A stretch of 60,000 bases of DNA from Hydractinia symbiolongicarpus (GCF_029227915.1 NC_079884.1:11038001-11098000); one strand, 5' to 3'. Counted from the stretch's first letter, positions 23,295-35,504 are shown. Numbers and translations: made by a program. Notes: generated by a model not told the origin, from the letters alone.

Positions 23295-24350
23295 TCATAT
23301 GTGTTTTGAAATGTTTTGAAAAGCATTATTCACTGTTTCTAGAGCGTTACAAATAGTTTCCGAGGAGACGGTCTTGCTATTCGTCCCAACTTGTGGTATT
23401 TCGCCCGTTTCTGAAACTGAAGTTGTAAACCTCTTTATAATCTTCATAGGTGCCATACTTGAAATCTCGTTTTTCAACATCGGCTGAGTGTAAAAGTAGA
23501 TCACTGGATTTATGATGATTCCACACGCAGCAGCTAGAGTTGCAGCAGTATCTAGATGTGCTAATTCTCGTAAGTATTTGATTTCAAACTCATCATCGAA
23601 ATAAGCCCCATATACGAAAAGGCTACCCCGGACGAAAACTAGAAGATGCGTGATGGTAAATGCCAGCAATATTCTGTCAATGGTTCTTGCTACCTTGTAA
23701 TGGGATTGCTTTCGTGGGGGGAGATTTGAAAATGGACGCAGCCTTTTTCTTGATTTTCGCATTTCATACAGCACAGAGCAGTAGGAGATGGATATTATAA
23801 GAAATATAAATATTAGATTCGTTAGCATATACATTCCAAAACCTTTTCTGTCATAATATTTTATAATTATGCACATAATTGTTGGCATGGTTACTGAAAT
23901 TATTAAGGAGATAATTGTTGCTAGAATAAGCACTCTTTTTGGCATTAGCGTATGCGGCATCCTCATTTTTCGTAATTGTAAAGCAGTTACAAACGCTATC
24001 AAAGAGATACTGTCTGCATTTGCGATGTAGTAGGTTCCTATCAGGTACATTCTTGCTGCAACGAATCTACTGTTGTACCCCATGTGTGGCACGAACAGTT
24101 CAATCGCACTCATTGGTATAATTGCAGCTATGAAAATTGCATCGCTAGCAAGTAATGATAGATTGATTAAGTTTGGTATCGTTCGCAATTTTCTTCTGGT
24201 AAGAAAGAGATATGATATAGTTCCACAAAGGAAAATGGAGGCAAAACCAATTGCTAAAAATGCTGTGGCTAGTGTAAGTCTTGCTTTGAAGGAATAGACC
24301 CGATATGTGATTGATATTTGGTTAAAGCTACCAGTTACTAATCCATCCAT
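23295..24350 (-). CDS. Divergent intronless GPCR, more canonical TM2 (family member 3)
   Basis: 351 residues, ATG at 24350. It is related to the other minus-strand GPCRs through TM2-ECL1 (IIPMSAIELF), TM5-TM6 (ARTIDRILLAFTITH) and TM7 (NPVIYFYTQ, 281-285). Unlike them it keeps the class A TM2 motif LSLLASD, with D2.50 at residue 70. It still lacks DRY (TALQLRKMR; ALQ at 123-125) and CWxP. The C-terminal tail is longer (about 60 residues) and rich in Ser/Thr, a possible phosphorylation tail. It looks like the least derived of the four. Ligand unknown; frame intact. Confidence 0.83.
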   Translation of the reverse strand: MDGLVTGSFNQISITYRVYSFKARLTLATAFLAIGFASIFLCGTISYLFLTRRKLRTIPNLINLSLLASDAIFIAAIIPMSAIELFVPHMGYNSRFVAARMYLIGTYYIANADSISLIAFVTALQLRKMRMPHTLMPKRVLILATIISLIISVTMPTIMCIIIKYYDRKGFGMYMLTNLIFIFLIISISYCSVLYEMRKSRKRLRPFSNLPPRKQSHYKVARTIDRILLAFTITHLLVFVRGSLFVYGAYFDDEFEIKYLRELAHLDTAATLAAACGIIINPVIYFYTQPMLKNEISSMAPMKIIKRFTTSVSETGEIPQVGTNSKTVSSETICNALETVNNAFQNISKHI

Positions 24351-27300
24351 GCTTTAGCCTAACAAAATAATAAAAGGATACAAATTTAAGATCTTTAAAG
24401 GGAGAATTGGTGCTTTAATAGGTATTAAGCATTATTCGAATATTATTGTTTAAAAAAGTGTTTTAAGAAAGGGTTGTTAGTCTGTACTCAGATCCGTGAG
24501 TAACTTGCATTTCGAAAACTAATTGAAAAATAGGAAATAATACCAAATGAAGATGATAGAAGACAAAATTTACCTACCTTGAAGCTATGAACAAATAAAA
24601 ACGAAATAGGTCACTATTAATTTGTTATTTTAATAAGGAAAAGGTAAAAGAGTGATAAAAATACATGAAACATTGGGATATACCTAAAAGATAAGACATT
24701 TTATCTTAGCTTGTGGGTGTGTATGTAAAAAATTTTCGTTGCAATCTCTTACATTAGGGGTTGCTTTGTTCAAGTTGATTAATATTGATGAAGACACGCT
24801 AAAGCAAATAACTGATAACTCCTATCTTTACATTTTCTTCTTTACACATGAAAATTGTTTTTTTTAATATGTGCGTATTTATCTTTATTTCTATTCTGGG
24901 TGCATAACTAATTTGTTTTTGTTTGATATAATCGATTATTGTGTTTACGTTGTTTTTTGTTCGTTATAATTTTTGTTCTTTGATTATGATTATTTTTTCA
25001 TCAAATTCTCTCCCAAGTGAGGGTCATGCATTAATAAGAATTCACTTCAATGTGTTACTTGAATGAGAGAGGATGAAAATATGACATTATGTTGACAGCC
25101 TTAATTTGACACTGTTAGGCTGATGTCAGCATTTTAGCATTGCGCTGAACTATATAAATACTTTGAAATAAATGTGTCGATTCCGAAATATTTTGACTAT
25201 TGACCATACTTCAATAGATAAGATTTAATTCATTGACTGGTGAAAACCAGAATTTTTTATTCTGGAACGGGAAAGCCACCAAACCAATGCACTTCCTCGT
25301 ATAGATGAATTTAACTAGAAAACCACATGAGATATTAATCCTATTTGTAAGAAGCCTGACATATCTGTAACTTCGCACAAAATTAGGCATACATTGTTCG
25401 CTGACGGATCTTAATTAACAACTACAAACATACTTTTGTTATATTGCAAATTCTCTAATAATACATGCGACTTTAAAAATATTAAAGTATGGAGCTAGAA
25501 AATGTTTGTAATTTTTAGGCCTTATGATGTTATAATCTTACAATTTATCAGTATACTAAAATTTTAAAATCGTGACATAAAATTGCAATGAGAACAAAAA
25601 AAGTCTAATCGGACATCAATAGTTTAACCGTTTTGCCGTCACACTATTCCTAGGATTACGCGCAATAGATAAAGCTTTTCTCTGAGAACGAAATGTAGAT
25701 AAGCAATGGGGCAATGGTGCGACTTTTTCATATGTATGCAATGCAATTTTGTTGCATTGCATGTGCGAGAATAAATTGTACTGTGGCGCCGAGCATATTT
25801 TTCTTTTTTTCTTCATAAAATGCAGAAAAAACAATTGTTGGCCAAAATCAAATTATTGACTACTATCAGTCCAATCCAGTCTTGGAGCCAAAACATTGCG
25901 AAGCCATAGCCTTGTGGAGCAACAACATCGTGGTACAGAGATCGTGACTTTCGTGATGTTTCGCAATGAAAAACACCTAATGAATTCGGTTGCTATTACA
26001 GCAAGGATGAAATAAAATAGCAGTGGCACAATCTTATGACTAAATATAAATTAGAGCATCAAAGAGAAGAGACATCGAAATTCAATGGTTCAGGCTCCAA
26101 AGATGTGTATGTTTCTAATAGAGAGTATTTCAATATTTGCTGAAGCCACTAGTAACGTTGATGGCTCATTAAACACAATTGGTGAAATAAAACAATTTGG
26201 AACGAAATGGCAAAGTAAAATAGTGGAAAGTTATTACTGTTTTCTTAAATTTGTTAGCTCTAGTGTCTACGCCCCAATGGTCCCGTATCGTAACAAAAAA
26301 CGAGGTGTTTGCTCGAGCTTTTTGCAATTCGGCCAGATGTCTTCTTCACTGTTTAACAAGAATAACCATTCAAATAAGTTATATGCAAGTTAAGAAAAAA
26401 CAACTACAAATACAACAAAAATCACTCAAAATTATATATGTACAACGTACAGAACAAGCGTCTGTTATTCGTATACTTGATAGTTGTTATATGCCTGCAA
26501 ATACTGGTTACGTTTCTACTAGCTACAAATCTCGCTCACATCCTCTTTACCCAAGAACACAACCCACCTTTGCACTGTAGTAAGTAACTTCCTGTCTACT
26601 TTGGATTTCCAAGGTGTTTGTGCGATTGCAATGAATTTTAGACGAGGGATACCCTAACGGACCACTGATGTCTTTATATCTAGTTTAGACAGAACGCGGT
26701 TTAAAAGGACGATATGACTTTTACTAACCTTTAAATATATATATTTGATTCTATTTTCAAATTTCCCTATTTTATTTAAATCTTGAAGAACGAAGTTGTT
26801 TTCCATGACTTTATTCTAAACCTCCTCGTATTTTATACAGTCCTCTGAATAAACGTGGACAAAACAACGCATTGTCAAAGATTATAAGCATTCTCTCTAA
26901 GCATCAGCAGTCAGACTTCTGAACGGATACGGTTTTATCATATATTTTGATAACGAAAGGTGTTATCACCTGTACAAACGAATGGAACATCTGCAGCATG
27001 ACTCGAGAGAATATATCTGCCTAAATATCGCTATCAGAGTTTGGACCAGTTATTCCCACATAAACGTATAAAAAGTCATACTTTGTACTATAATACCCAC
27101 AAAAATAACACTCCCCGCCCCCTTTTATCGTAATGTCATGCATCTTTTCTTGTTATTAGGGCGAATTGCCTACCTCAACCGAACAAATATAATTAATTCT
27201 TGTATTATTTAAGAGGACGTCGATTTTGACTACGCCGACTTTATTCTCATAGTTAATTGTAATTTGGGGTTTGCTATAAGGTGGATTTGAATTTTAGGGA

Positions 27301-28440
27301 TTTTCTCTGACATTTGATTGTGTCTAAGCTTTCGTTTGAGAGAAACTGAATCAGATATCCTCGAAAAAGGCTTAGTTAACTAGGCTAGAAAGATACAGCA
27401 AACACAACATTTCTCTTCTAGGTTTATACACTCGCGCATATTTGTGTCATGTTTAGTTCTATGGGGGTAAATTTTTTTGCAACAAATTTTTAAAATGCGT
27501 CTTATAGAATCTTAAGAACACTCTGCCGGATTATTTAGCTTTACTTCTTAAAAGAAAGTGTGATAAAGTCCAAACATTTTTGTTAACGCATCCATGGACA
27601 ACCATCTGTTATAAGATTTGTACGACTTAACTTGTAAACCATCATTTTTTATTGCGCTAATATCCCGATGTTAACTTGCAGAAATGTCTATTATTCTAGA
27701 ACAGCACTAAGACAATATTTTCATTATCACTGTAAAGGGTGTAAAAAGAAAAATATTGGTAATCAAGCTTGCTTTTATTACCACGATTCGATATGAAAAG
27801 GTGCGCTTAATTGTGGTTTAAGGTTCACATTGTTGTGTATTTCGACAATGAATATTGCACAACTTCCTAATGTAGAAGATTAGGGAAATTTCCAGAAAGT
27901 AGCAAGCTAGCTAGCCGCCTTGTACATAAATTTCAAGTATAAAAATATCAAACCTAAATTTCTGATACAAAAAAATGTACAAAGTTTTGCAAAAATGTAA
28001 GCAAAAACATTCCAATTAGGTTAAAAGTTGACTATAACGTTTGCGAATTTTTTCCTGACTTTTGGAATATTTCAACAGAAAGCGATTTCTTTTCAAAGCA
28101 GGCGCTATAAATAAAACAAATTGAAAAAAAGTAAAAAGTAAATTCACAGATCGCATGTTTTACCACTCAAATTTTAAACTTGAGATACCAAAACTGTGTA
28201 TTCTGCCCAGCATTTAATAACCTGTGATATAGCTCTAATTATCTTTTTTAAAGTTACTATTGAAGGAATCCGAATGGTAATGCAGTGCTTCGCTAATCTT
28301 ATGTTGGATTTCTAGTTTTCGTCTCACTTTTATCAGGTCTTTTACTTTAGTTGCTCTTTTTAAAATTACTAGTCGATGACCCAGGAACAATATACGGTTT
28401 CGCCTGTCCTTTTTATACAGCATTGTACTACAAGAATTAT
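24351..28440. other. Intergenic AT-rich region, no gene recognised
   Basis: About 4 kb without a supported exon. Open segments near 25.6, 26.1-26.6 and 28.3 kb carry no family motif and were not called. No RNA gene or clear transposon end was recognised. Confidence 0.5.
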
Positions 28441-28660
28441 GTAAAACTATGTAAAACTATGTAAAACTATGTAAAACTATGTAAAACTATGTAAAACTAT
28501 GTAAAACTATGTAAAACTATGTAAAACTATGTAAAACTATGTAAAACTATGTAAAACTATGTAAAACTATGTAAAACTATGTAAAACTATGTAAAACTAT
28601 GTAAGACTATGTAAAACTATGTAAAACTATGTAAAACTATGTAAAATTATGTAAAATTAG
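28441..28660. repeat. 22-copy decamer tandem array (gtaaaactat)n
   Basis: A perfect 10 bp period, 22 units, nearly homogeneous: the variants seen are gtaagactat at 28601 and gtaaaattat / gtaaaattag at the right edge. It is non-coding, and the edge variants are typical of a satellite expanded from its centre. Confidence 0.97.
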
Positions 28661-29469
28661 ATCAGTGAGTTAAAACAATTGTACAGAGTTTTTATTTACA
28701 CAATATTCAAACACTATAAATCGTAATAGTAGGATAAAAAAGAGGGATGTTACAATGACTGGTAAAGGTTCTGAAATATAGTTCCAGATGGTCGTTTTTG
28801 CCACAAGTATATAATATGTTCTTCTATTATGAATGTATAAAGTTACTGTATTTAGCCAGAAAACAAAAGTACTTCTGTGGATCTCATGTCAGGTTTATGG
28901 GTATCTAAAACCCCCAAAATAAATATATACTATGATGAACAACAAAAGTATTTTTTAAACCTAAAACGCCAAATCAAAATATTAATGTCTCACTTGCTAA
29001 CGAAAATAAATGTCGCCTATGAGTGTAGAGCGGCAAAAAGACGCCTTGAGGGGCGTAAAAATTGGGTAACCAGCGAACTGAATTTACACCAAATCGTGAA
29101 GTTAAGAATCATTAAAAATATGTTATAACTAGTTGTTAGCCCGTTGAAAATCCACGGAAATCTTTTTTTTGACCTCCTGCTCAAATCGCTTGATGTTTCT
29201 TTCACAACATATAAAGGGTTGCAAAGACTTCTTGATTGGCTATTCATAAAAATAGGGGTTAGTGTCGGTTTAGTACGCGTTAGCGATCACAATAAAGTCG
29301 ATAACAATATATACCATATGTTCTTTGTAGCTTTAAGGTTCCCTGGGTGGTTAGCATGACCTGCTATTGCCCGACAGACAGAATACGGCTATTATTACCA
29401 CAGAGAAAAAACTAATGATAAAAAATATTAAGCTACAAAAGTGAGAGAGATTAATACTTCATCAGCTAT
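28661..29469. other. Spacer, no gene recognised
   Basis: Between the decamer array and the 29470 GPCR. Short open segments exist on both strands but have no recognisable domain. Confidence 0.5.
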
Positions 29470-30423
29470 CTATTTTCTCTCATTGATTTCAATTGATTCA
29501 GTGCGTATCGAAAATACGGACTGGTATATTACAAGTGTTTTTACTTCCTTTCGTAAATCAGACTGAGTGTAAAAGTATATCAGTGGATTGATCACAATAC
29601 TGAGTATCAACGCAAAGTAAGCAGCCGTTTGAAAGTGCATAAGTTCTACTCTGTATTTTATTCCGAATTCTTCATCAAACGACTGATATGTCAAGACTAG
29701 ACCACTGGCAAACAAGCAAATGTTCGTAAACACGAAAGAGAGTAGGATACGGTCGATGGTCCTTTTCACCTTCTTGTCATACGTGCTATTATGCGACTGG
29801 CCACCAGTAAAACTTAATCTTTTTTTTGATTTTTTTACCTCGTGTATCACAAATCCATATGAAGCACACAAAATAACAAACGACAAACCTATTCCACATG
29901 CTACGGTTAAACCAAGCGGTTTTAAACCATAGGTTAAACCAATATAGGCTAGTGCACCTGGTAATACCACAGAAATTATAGTAGAAAATATCATACTAAG
30001 TATAATATACCTCTTTTTCACAGGTTTTTGAGTCCGTAATCTTATTGCTGTATTTAGAGATATCATGTTTATACTTTTAGTGTTAGCTATAACGTAAGTC
30101 ATTAACAAATACGACTCAGCTGCTCGATAGGATTCAGTTTTTTGTAACTTTGGGCTAAGTAGCTCAGCAATAACCATCGGTATTACTATGACACCAAGAA
30201 TAGCACCGCTAACGAATAACATACTTGTCACGAAATTAGCTCTGGTTTGAAGTTTTTTTCGTGTTAGTACCAAATAACAGACAATTGCATATAACGTGTA
30301 TGATATGATACACACGATAAAGCTAGTTATAATAATTATATATTTTAAACCGTCCGAGATTGTGTCGTGGTTTTTAGCCATCATGATCAGCACCTTAGAA
30401 AATGTAAAATTTGCCATAGTCAT
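29470..30423 (-). CDS. Divergent intronless GPCR lacking DRY (family member 4)
   Basis: 317 residues, ATG at 30423 (a second ATG two codons on). It is closest to the 8736 gene, with long shared stretches in TM1-TM3 ([37 protein letters not shown]). TM2 has Gly at about 73 instead of Asp, the TM3 end is TAIRLRTQKP, and TM7 is NPLIY (279-283). An NFT sequon lies at the N terminus. The frame is intact. About 20 kb from its closest relative, it indicates dispersed local duplication. Confidence 0.85.
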   Translation of the reverse strand: MTMANFTFSKVLIMMAKNHDTISDGLKYIIIITSFIVCIISYTLYAIVCYLVLTRKKLQTRANFVTSMLFVSGAILGVIVIPMVIAELLSPKLQKTESYRAAESYLLMTYVIANTKSINMISLNTAIRLRTQKPVKKRYIILSMIFSTIISVVLPGALAYIGLTYGLKPLGLTVACGIGLSFVILCASYGFVIHEVKKSKKRLSFTGGQSHNSTYDKKVKRTIDRILLSFVFTNICLFASGLVLTYQSFDEEFGIKYRVELMHFQTAAYFALILSIVINPLIYFYTQSDLRKEVKTLVIYQSVFSIRTESIEINERK

Positions 30424-31142
30424 ATTTCCAGAATAGTATTTCCAATCTTTAACTTTCGTTCCCTTGATTTTATTTAGCAGTTACAAATATATTTTTTCAC
30501 AACTATAATTCTACTTCTTTCTTCTGTGTTAAATTGTAAATTTTTTCTTTAAAGTATTGTGGTTTTAAAAACGTTTTAACAGCATCGTGTTTTGATAATA
30601 ATATTGATAAATGTACGGTTTATTGTTTTGCGCAAAAGAAATAATTAAATTTATAATTACAAATTGCTCTAATTAGCGCATTTATATTGTTACTTTTTAA
30701 TACGAAAACATTTGGGATATAATAATGCACTGTAGATTTTAAAATAACTTACATCCGCTACTTTCATCCGCTGAAAACAAAACTTAAAACTCGACTAATC
30801 TCTCATCATTTTATTGTTTTGCTAAAAATCTGACTTTTAGACAACACGCTAAGCTATTTAAAACAAACATCTTTCACAAAAGGAATCTTTATATGAGATA
30901 ACCATTCTAATTTGATGATTCTCTGCTCACGCATTCAAAAGAAGCATACTGTCTATAGGTTTGGTTTTAATAAATCCAGCAATAAATCAACCGCTCGCAA
31001 AACAAAATTGCTATCCAGAAAGTACCTAGCCTAGCCTTACGTATTTCCAGAACCTGCTGGTAAAGCAGCACAATATCACTTCTAAACTTTAAAGACATTT
31101 TATTGTAGACACCAAGATAATTTTAATAGGTGATTGTTTATC

Positions 31143-31198
31143 ATGGCACAATCTCAACAGAGAATATTTCGCACTGGTCAGACCTCTGATCATGACAG
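31143..31198 (+). CDS. Possible first coding exon of an unrecognised gene
   Basis: An ATG opens MAQSQQRIFRTGQTSDHD and runs into a strong donor, gtaagt, at 31199. A 27-base candidate exon at 31948-31974 (tttag acceptor, donor gtactc) has the matching phase and would add SEKNRVTAV. I do not recognise the product and no conserved downstream exon was found, so this could be chance. Confidence 0.25.
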
Positions 31199-32134
31199 GT
31201 AAGTATGATCGGTGTAAATCATATTGAAGAAGAACTATTTAGTGCATCACTAACGCCTTGTTGCCGGTGGGATTTGATCAGTGGTCCCCAGAACGGGTAG
31301 ATTAATATTGAGATTTTTTTATTATTATTATCAGATTATTTTTCTTGTATATATTAATCGTGACAATATTTTTAACTAGCTATTTTTTCTGTCGCTCGAA
31401 CACAAAATTTCTGGCTCCGTCATTGTTGGTCGCATAAGTTTAAACGTATGACGCCTTCGCATAATTCAATATCTCTATATTTTGTTGTTTTGGTTAATGT
31501 CTGACTTCATCTCACACGCTGAGATATGTGAAACAAACATCTTTTACAAAAACTATCTTCATGCAAAGTTTAGTCGAACTGATATGATATAATTCTCTGT
31601 TTACTTGATCAAAAGAATCCTATTTTCTATATGTGTGGGTTCCAAGGCTTATACTATAAATTTAATTGGTTTGTTTCAAAAAAGCAAGGTAAGGACATTT
31701 CGTCTCCATCACCTTATCAGCGAATTTCTGTTGTGGGCATGTTTTTCCTTTCCCCTAAAAGAACATTCATAATAGTGTATCGGGTATGAAGTACGGTAAT
31801 CCCGGCCGTACCAGACTAATGGGTAAATATTGTTTTTAATAGTTAGCAAAATAACCGTTACCTCCTCCCTCCTCCTCTTTAATAATCGCCCAGTCATGTA
31901 TTTTAAATCTGTCTTAGAATGTGCACTGATTCCTGTTGTAATTTTAGTGAAAAAAACAGAGTTACTGCTGTCAGGTACTCAATAAGTAGTTATAGGGCTT
32001 CGCCTTATGAAACCACATGAAAAACTGTGCTCATGCCCCATTATATGTTGCAGGGTTAATAATCCTCAAACATGGAAAGGAATGGGGAATCCATATTTAG
32101 GGTTTACTATACCACACATACTGTCAGAGGGCTA

Positions 32135-32164
32135 TATTTTATCATTTGGCCAAATGATAAAATA
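32135..32164. repeat. 30 bp perfect palindrome
   Basis: Two 15 bp arms centred on ttgg/ccaa with no spacer. It could form a cruciform or be a dimeric protein site; no flanking target duplication was seen. Confidence 0.9.
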
Positions 32165-33920
32165 ATATTGCCTTGGATTTTCTTTTAATGTATTTCATAG
32201 ACATTCATAGACATTTGAATTTTTAAGTTCTTGTTCAAAGGGTTTTGGCAAAAAAAATAATTTTTTAATGATGCTCTAAGGAATATTTTCTGTGAAAATC
32301 ATTAGCTTTTGTATAAAATATACTTATTATATATACTTATTATAATAATACTGATTAATGAAATGCAATATTTTTTTGCAACAAGAGCCCACAGGGGTCA
32401 AGAGGTTCCACAAAATTATTTTTCCACAATACATCTCTTCACAGTTTAAGTCGTTTACTTATGTTCTATATTAAAAAAAGGAAGAAAACAGAGTGAATTT
32501 AATAGTTATTTATTTATTTATTTTCATCAGATAGTATGATAATAATAATAATAAAAATTATTCATGCAAACTCATTAAAATCACCTAATGGAGGGATAAC
32601 CACCACGAATAAGGCTTTGACCATATGCATTATGAATATTTGTCATTTTCTAAGCCTTCTTAATTCATTACAGTTAATTCTTTTCTTTTTAATTCTCAAG
32701 ACGTGGTAATAAAAGAAAGACTGTGAAACTGTGAACTCGTGTATTAGCATCTTTTCGACACTAGGAATCGTAAATCCGAAATTTAGGTAAGAAATAGAAT
32801 AACACGTCATAATTGGTGATAAACAATTGTAAACGCAATAAAATAGTTCTATTCACACTATATTTTTTAAACAACACAGTGTACTACACTCCTTATTGAC
32901 TACCCTTAGGTATTTTACTTTAAGGCTACCATGTTTAAGCACAAAGTTGTAAAGCTATACACAGTACTTTAATCATAATAACAATGTGTTGCTAGGAGAG
33001 CGCAGAGGCCCAGCATTGAAAAGATAAAAGAAATATATAGTTTACTATGAAGAAACATTCATATCAGTAACCTTTGTTAGTCAGTAACAACAAAATTCTA
33101 CTTACAATTCATTATACTACTCATAACATCATCATTCAAGTGCCATTTATAGCTAGCTACAGGCCACCAAAATATCTTGACTTTGAAGGCAAATTTTTCA
33201 GAGCAAAAAAATGTAAGCACCAGCTCGTTGATTTCTTTTGGTACAATGTTTGAAATTAATAAAAATAACTATGAATAGGCTTGGAAAACTTTAGAATGTT
33301 AGTTTTAGGCATTTTCATATGCTCCTTTTGCCCCTGTCGGAAAAAAAATACGTTCCTGACAATGAAATATTCTTCTTTCGTTTTCTTGCTTTTCGTCATA
33401 GCCACCAACAATTTTTTTGTCTTCGCCAACATGTTATCAAACATTATAGAATTAAAACAAACGCTTTATAGTCATGAAAGTCAGCCTTTGTTCAAAATCA
33501 GTAGAGCATCCAATTTGTAAAACAATGTTTATAAGGCATGCGACGATGTCTACCATCTTGAAAAAATTACAAAATATTTCGCGAATGCTGCGCACGCGCA
33601 TTCTGAATTTCACATTCTGAATGAACGTGTTGGGAGGGTCTATAAGTGTATGTTTATAGTGTTGCAATGCCTGCGAATTGTATATTCTTTAAGGCTGGGT
33701 AAATACATTGGATGTGCCAATAGAAAAAGTTAACATATGTAAATTTTTTAGGGGTCGCGTTTTGTGACCCCAAGATTTGATGTCATTTAGTGTCCTCAAT
33801 ATAAGGAATAGAAAAATTTCAAATGTTATAATGGCAGTTGTGACGTCATAGTTTAATGGAATAGATTTAAAGAAATAACATGTATGTATAGTATAAATGA
33901 ATTAACTTACAGATATAGAA

Positions 33921-34547
33921 ATGTCTAAACTAGATGATGATGATGATTTACTTAATTAAGGAGTGTCATATGGATTTTGGTGATACTGATGATAAGGATC
34001 ATAGGGATTATATAGATTGTACTTGTGATGTGAATAAGATTAAGAGTACAACATCATCGACACTAGTTTGTCCAAAATGTGGTGTAGTTAGTGATATTCC
34101 AGTTTATTCATACAGTGTTTTTGAACGTTGTACTTTTCGGAAGAAGTGCATATACAAGAGGGGTAGGGATTTCACTGTGATCCTAAAACAGTTCATATGT
34201 ATGCAAGATCAAGTGGTACCTAATGATGTAATAAAAATGTTATAGACTCAGATTAATAATACAGACAATTTAGTATACAATTATGTTATACCATTAAGTT
34301 TCCCCATACTAGAATCACTATTAAAGAAGAATAAGTTGATGTGCTATAAAAATAGTATATATTTACTGTCATAAGTCATAAGTCGATTATACAATAAATA
34401 TAAACCAAATAAGAAAAAAGAGCTTTATAAACTACTACTTTACACTAAAAAGATATTCCAAGCACTGGGCATGAACGATTATGCAAAAATAATTCCACAA
34501 TTAAAAACACAAAAAGGAAATAGAAAGAGTATGGGGTTTAATATCTG
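33921..34547 (+). pseudogene. VLTF3-like late transcription factor (element A), broken
   Basis: In large DNA viruses VLTF3 drives late gene transcription. The sequence starts with an acidic segment. It has a Cys pair (CTC) and a CPKCG knuckle, giving a zinc-ribbon layout. It then shows YKRGRDFTVILKQF, followed by a P-x-x-V-I stretch (VVPNDVIKML), close to the VLTF3 signature of YKR, an aromatic residue, a spaced Leu and Gln, then Pro-x-x-(I/V). The C-terminal part is helical and basic. Two in-frame stops (TAG at 34243, TAA near 34374) interrupt an otherwise continuous frame to TGA near 34545. A frame change near 33957 affects the start: ATG at 33921 reads a short acidic peptide, and ATG at 33934 or 33970 opens the main frame. 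VLTF3 is the best fit, not proven. Confidence 0.5.
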
Positions 34548-35480
34548 AGGATTCCAAATGGGCTGAAGCTCTTCAGAAACAAATGGTCTCTTAGGACCAC
34601 CATCCAAATAATATAACGTTGGTTGATTACGTTGAATGTATCTATCTTTTATTTTATATACGTCCACCGACCATATTTATAAATTTGTCCTTCCAATTTA
34701 CCAGGCTCATATAGATATCTAACGTTGGTACCAACATCTAGCAATGTTTTATTATCACTTTTGATAGGCTGTGAAAATCTCTGTTTTATTAAAGTATGTT
34801 TTATGGCATCTACTGGTTTCATATCAATTAGTCTGGTTTTTTCATTATTCAATGCACTAACTACCGTTTGCAATCTACCAACCCATTCTCTGTTACTTTT
34901 TGATGGATCTTCAAACTCTTTATGGTATTGATAACTAAATAGTCTATCTGCTAATGTTTTATTAAATCGTTCAACAATACCTTGACTTCTATGTTGGCTG
35001 GAATCACCACGTCGTATTATGACATTGTGCTTGTTCATAGATTTGGTAACATCACCGTATAACTCTTTGCAAGCATCACAAATCAATGTCTTGGGAAATT
35101 TTAGTTCAGTATTAACATATATCTAATTAAAGGCTTCAGCGGTTTCTTTTGCGCTTTTACTAGTTAGTTGATATGCTGATTTGTATCTGCTAGCTACATC
35201 TACAACACAGAGAGTATATTTATATGTTTTTCTTTTGTACTTATCTTGTGGAAGATACAAGACATCTACCTGGTGTATATCATTGGGTGTAGCATAAATA
35301 GAAAATGAGGAATTGGGTCTCGGGACATACTTTGGTGCTGGTAGATATATTTGATACAATGGTTGTTTCAGTAGCCATTTTTCTGCTTCTTCATTAGTTG
35401 TATTAGCCTTTTTAGCTCACTTACTTATTGCACTTCTACCTCTCCAGTAGCCACTATCAAAGTAATAAATCTTATCCATT
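34530..35480 (-). pseudogene. Retroviral-type (Polinton) integrase, broken
   Basis: A DDE integrase that would insert the element into host DNA. It starts at ATG 35480 with YYFDSGYWRGRSAISK. The catalytic acidic residues appear in order: Asp in IHQVDVLYLPQDKY, Asp in TLICDACKELYGD, and Glu in SQGIVERFNKTLADRL. A basic C-terminal domain (VGTNVRYLYEPGKLEG) fits the chromodomain or SH3-like region of these enzymes. Damage: in-frame stops near 35418 and at about 35122, and a frameshift near 34660. It is convergent with the VLTF3-like gene; the C-termini meet or overlap around 34.5 kb. Confidence 0.8.
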
Positions 35481-35495
35481 CTTATAATATATGGA
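35481..35495 (-). promoter_or_regulatory. TATATTATA-type motif before the integrase start
   Basis: On the minus strand catatattataaga sits directly before the ATG. It is the same arrangement as at four other element A starts. Confidence 0.5.
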
Positions 35496-35504
35496 GTATA
35501 ATAT

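Larger units (their letters stand above)
30424..33900. other. Intergenic region with possible exons and short repeats
   Basis: Two diverged copies of an approximately 130 bp segment lie at about 30820-30960 and 31490-31640, sharing words such as aaacaaacatctt and acacgct. A 30 bp perfect palindrome lies at 32135-32164. Candidate exons near 31143 and 31948 are listed separately. Nothing else is supported. Confidence 0.45.

Noticed and set aside
26085-26580. Two overlapping open frames of about 100 codons
   Set aside because: No recognisable motif, biased composition and no splice context; likely chance in AT-rich DNA.
28441-28660. CRISPR-like array
   Set aside because: Direct 10 bp repeats with no spacers, in an animal genome; it is a simple satellite.
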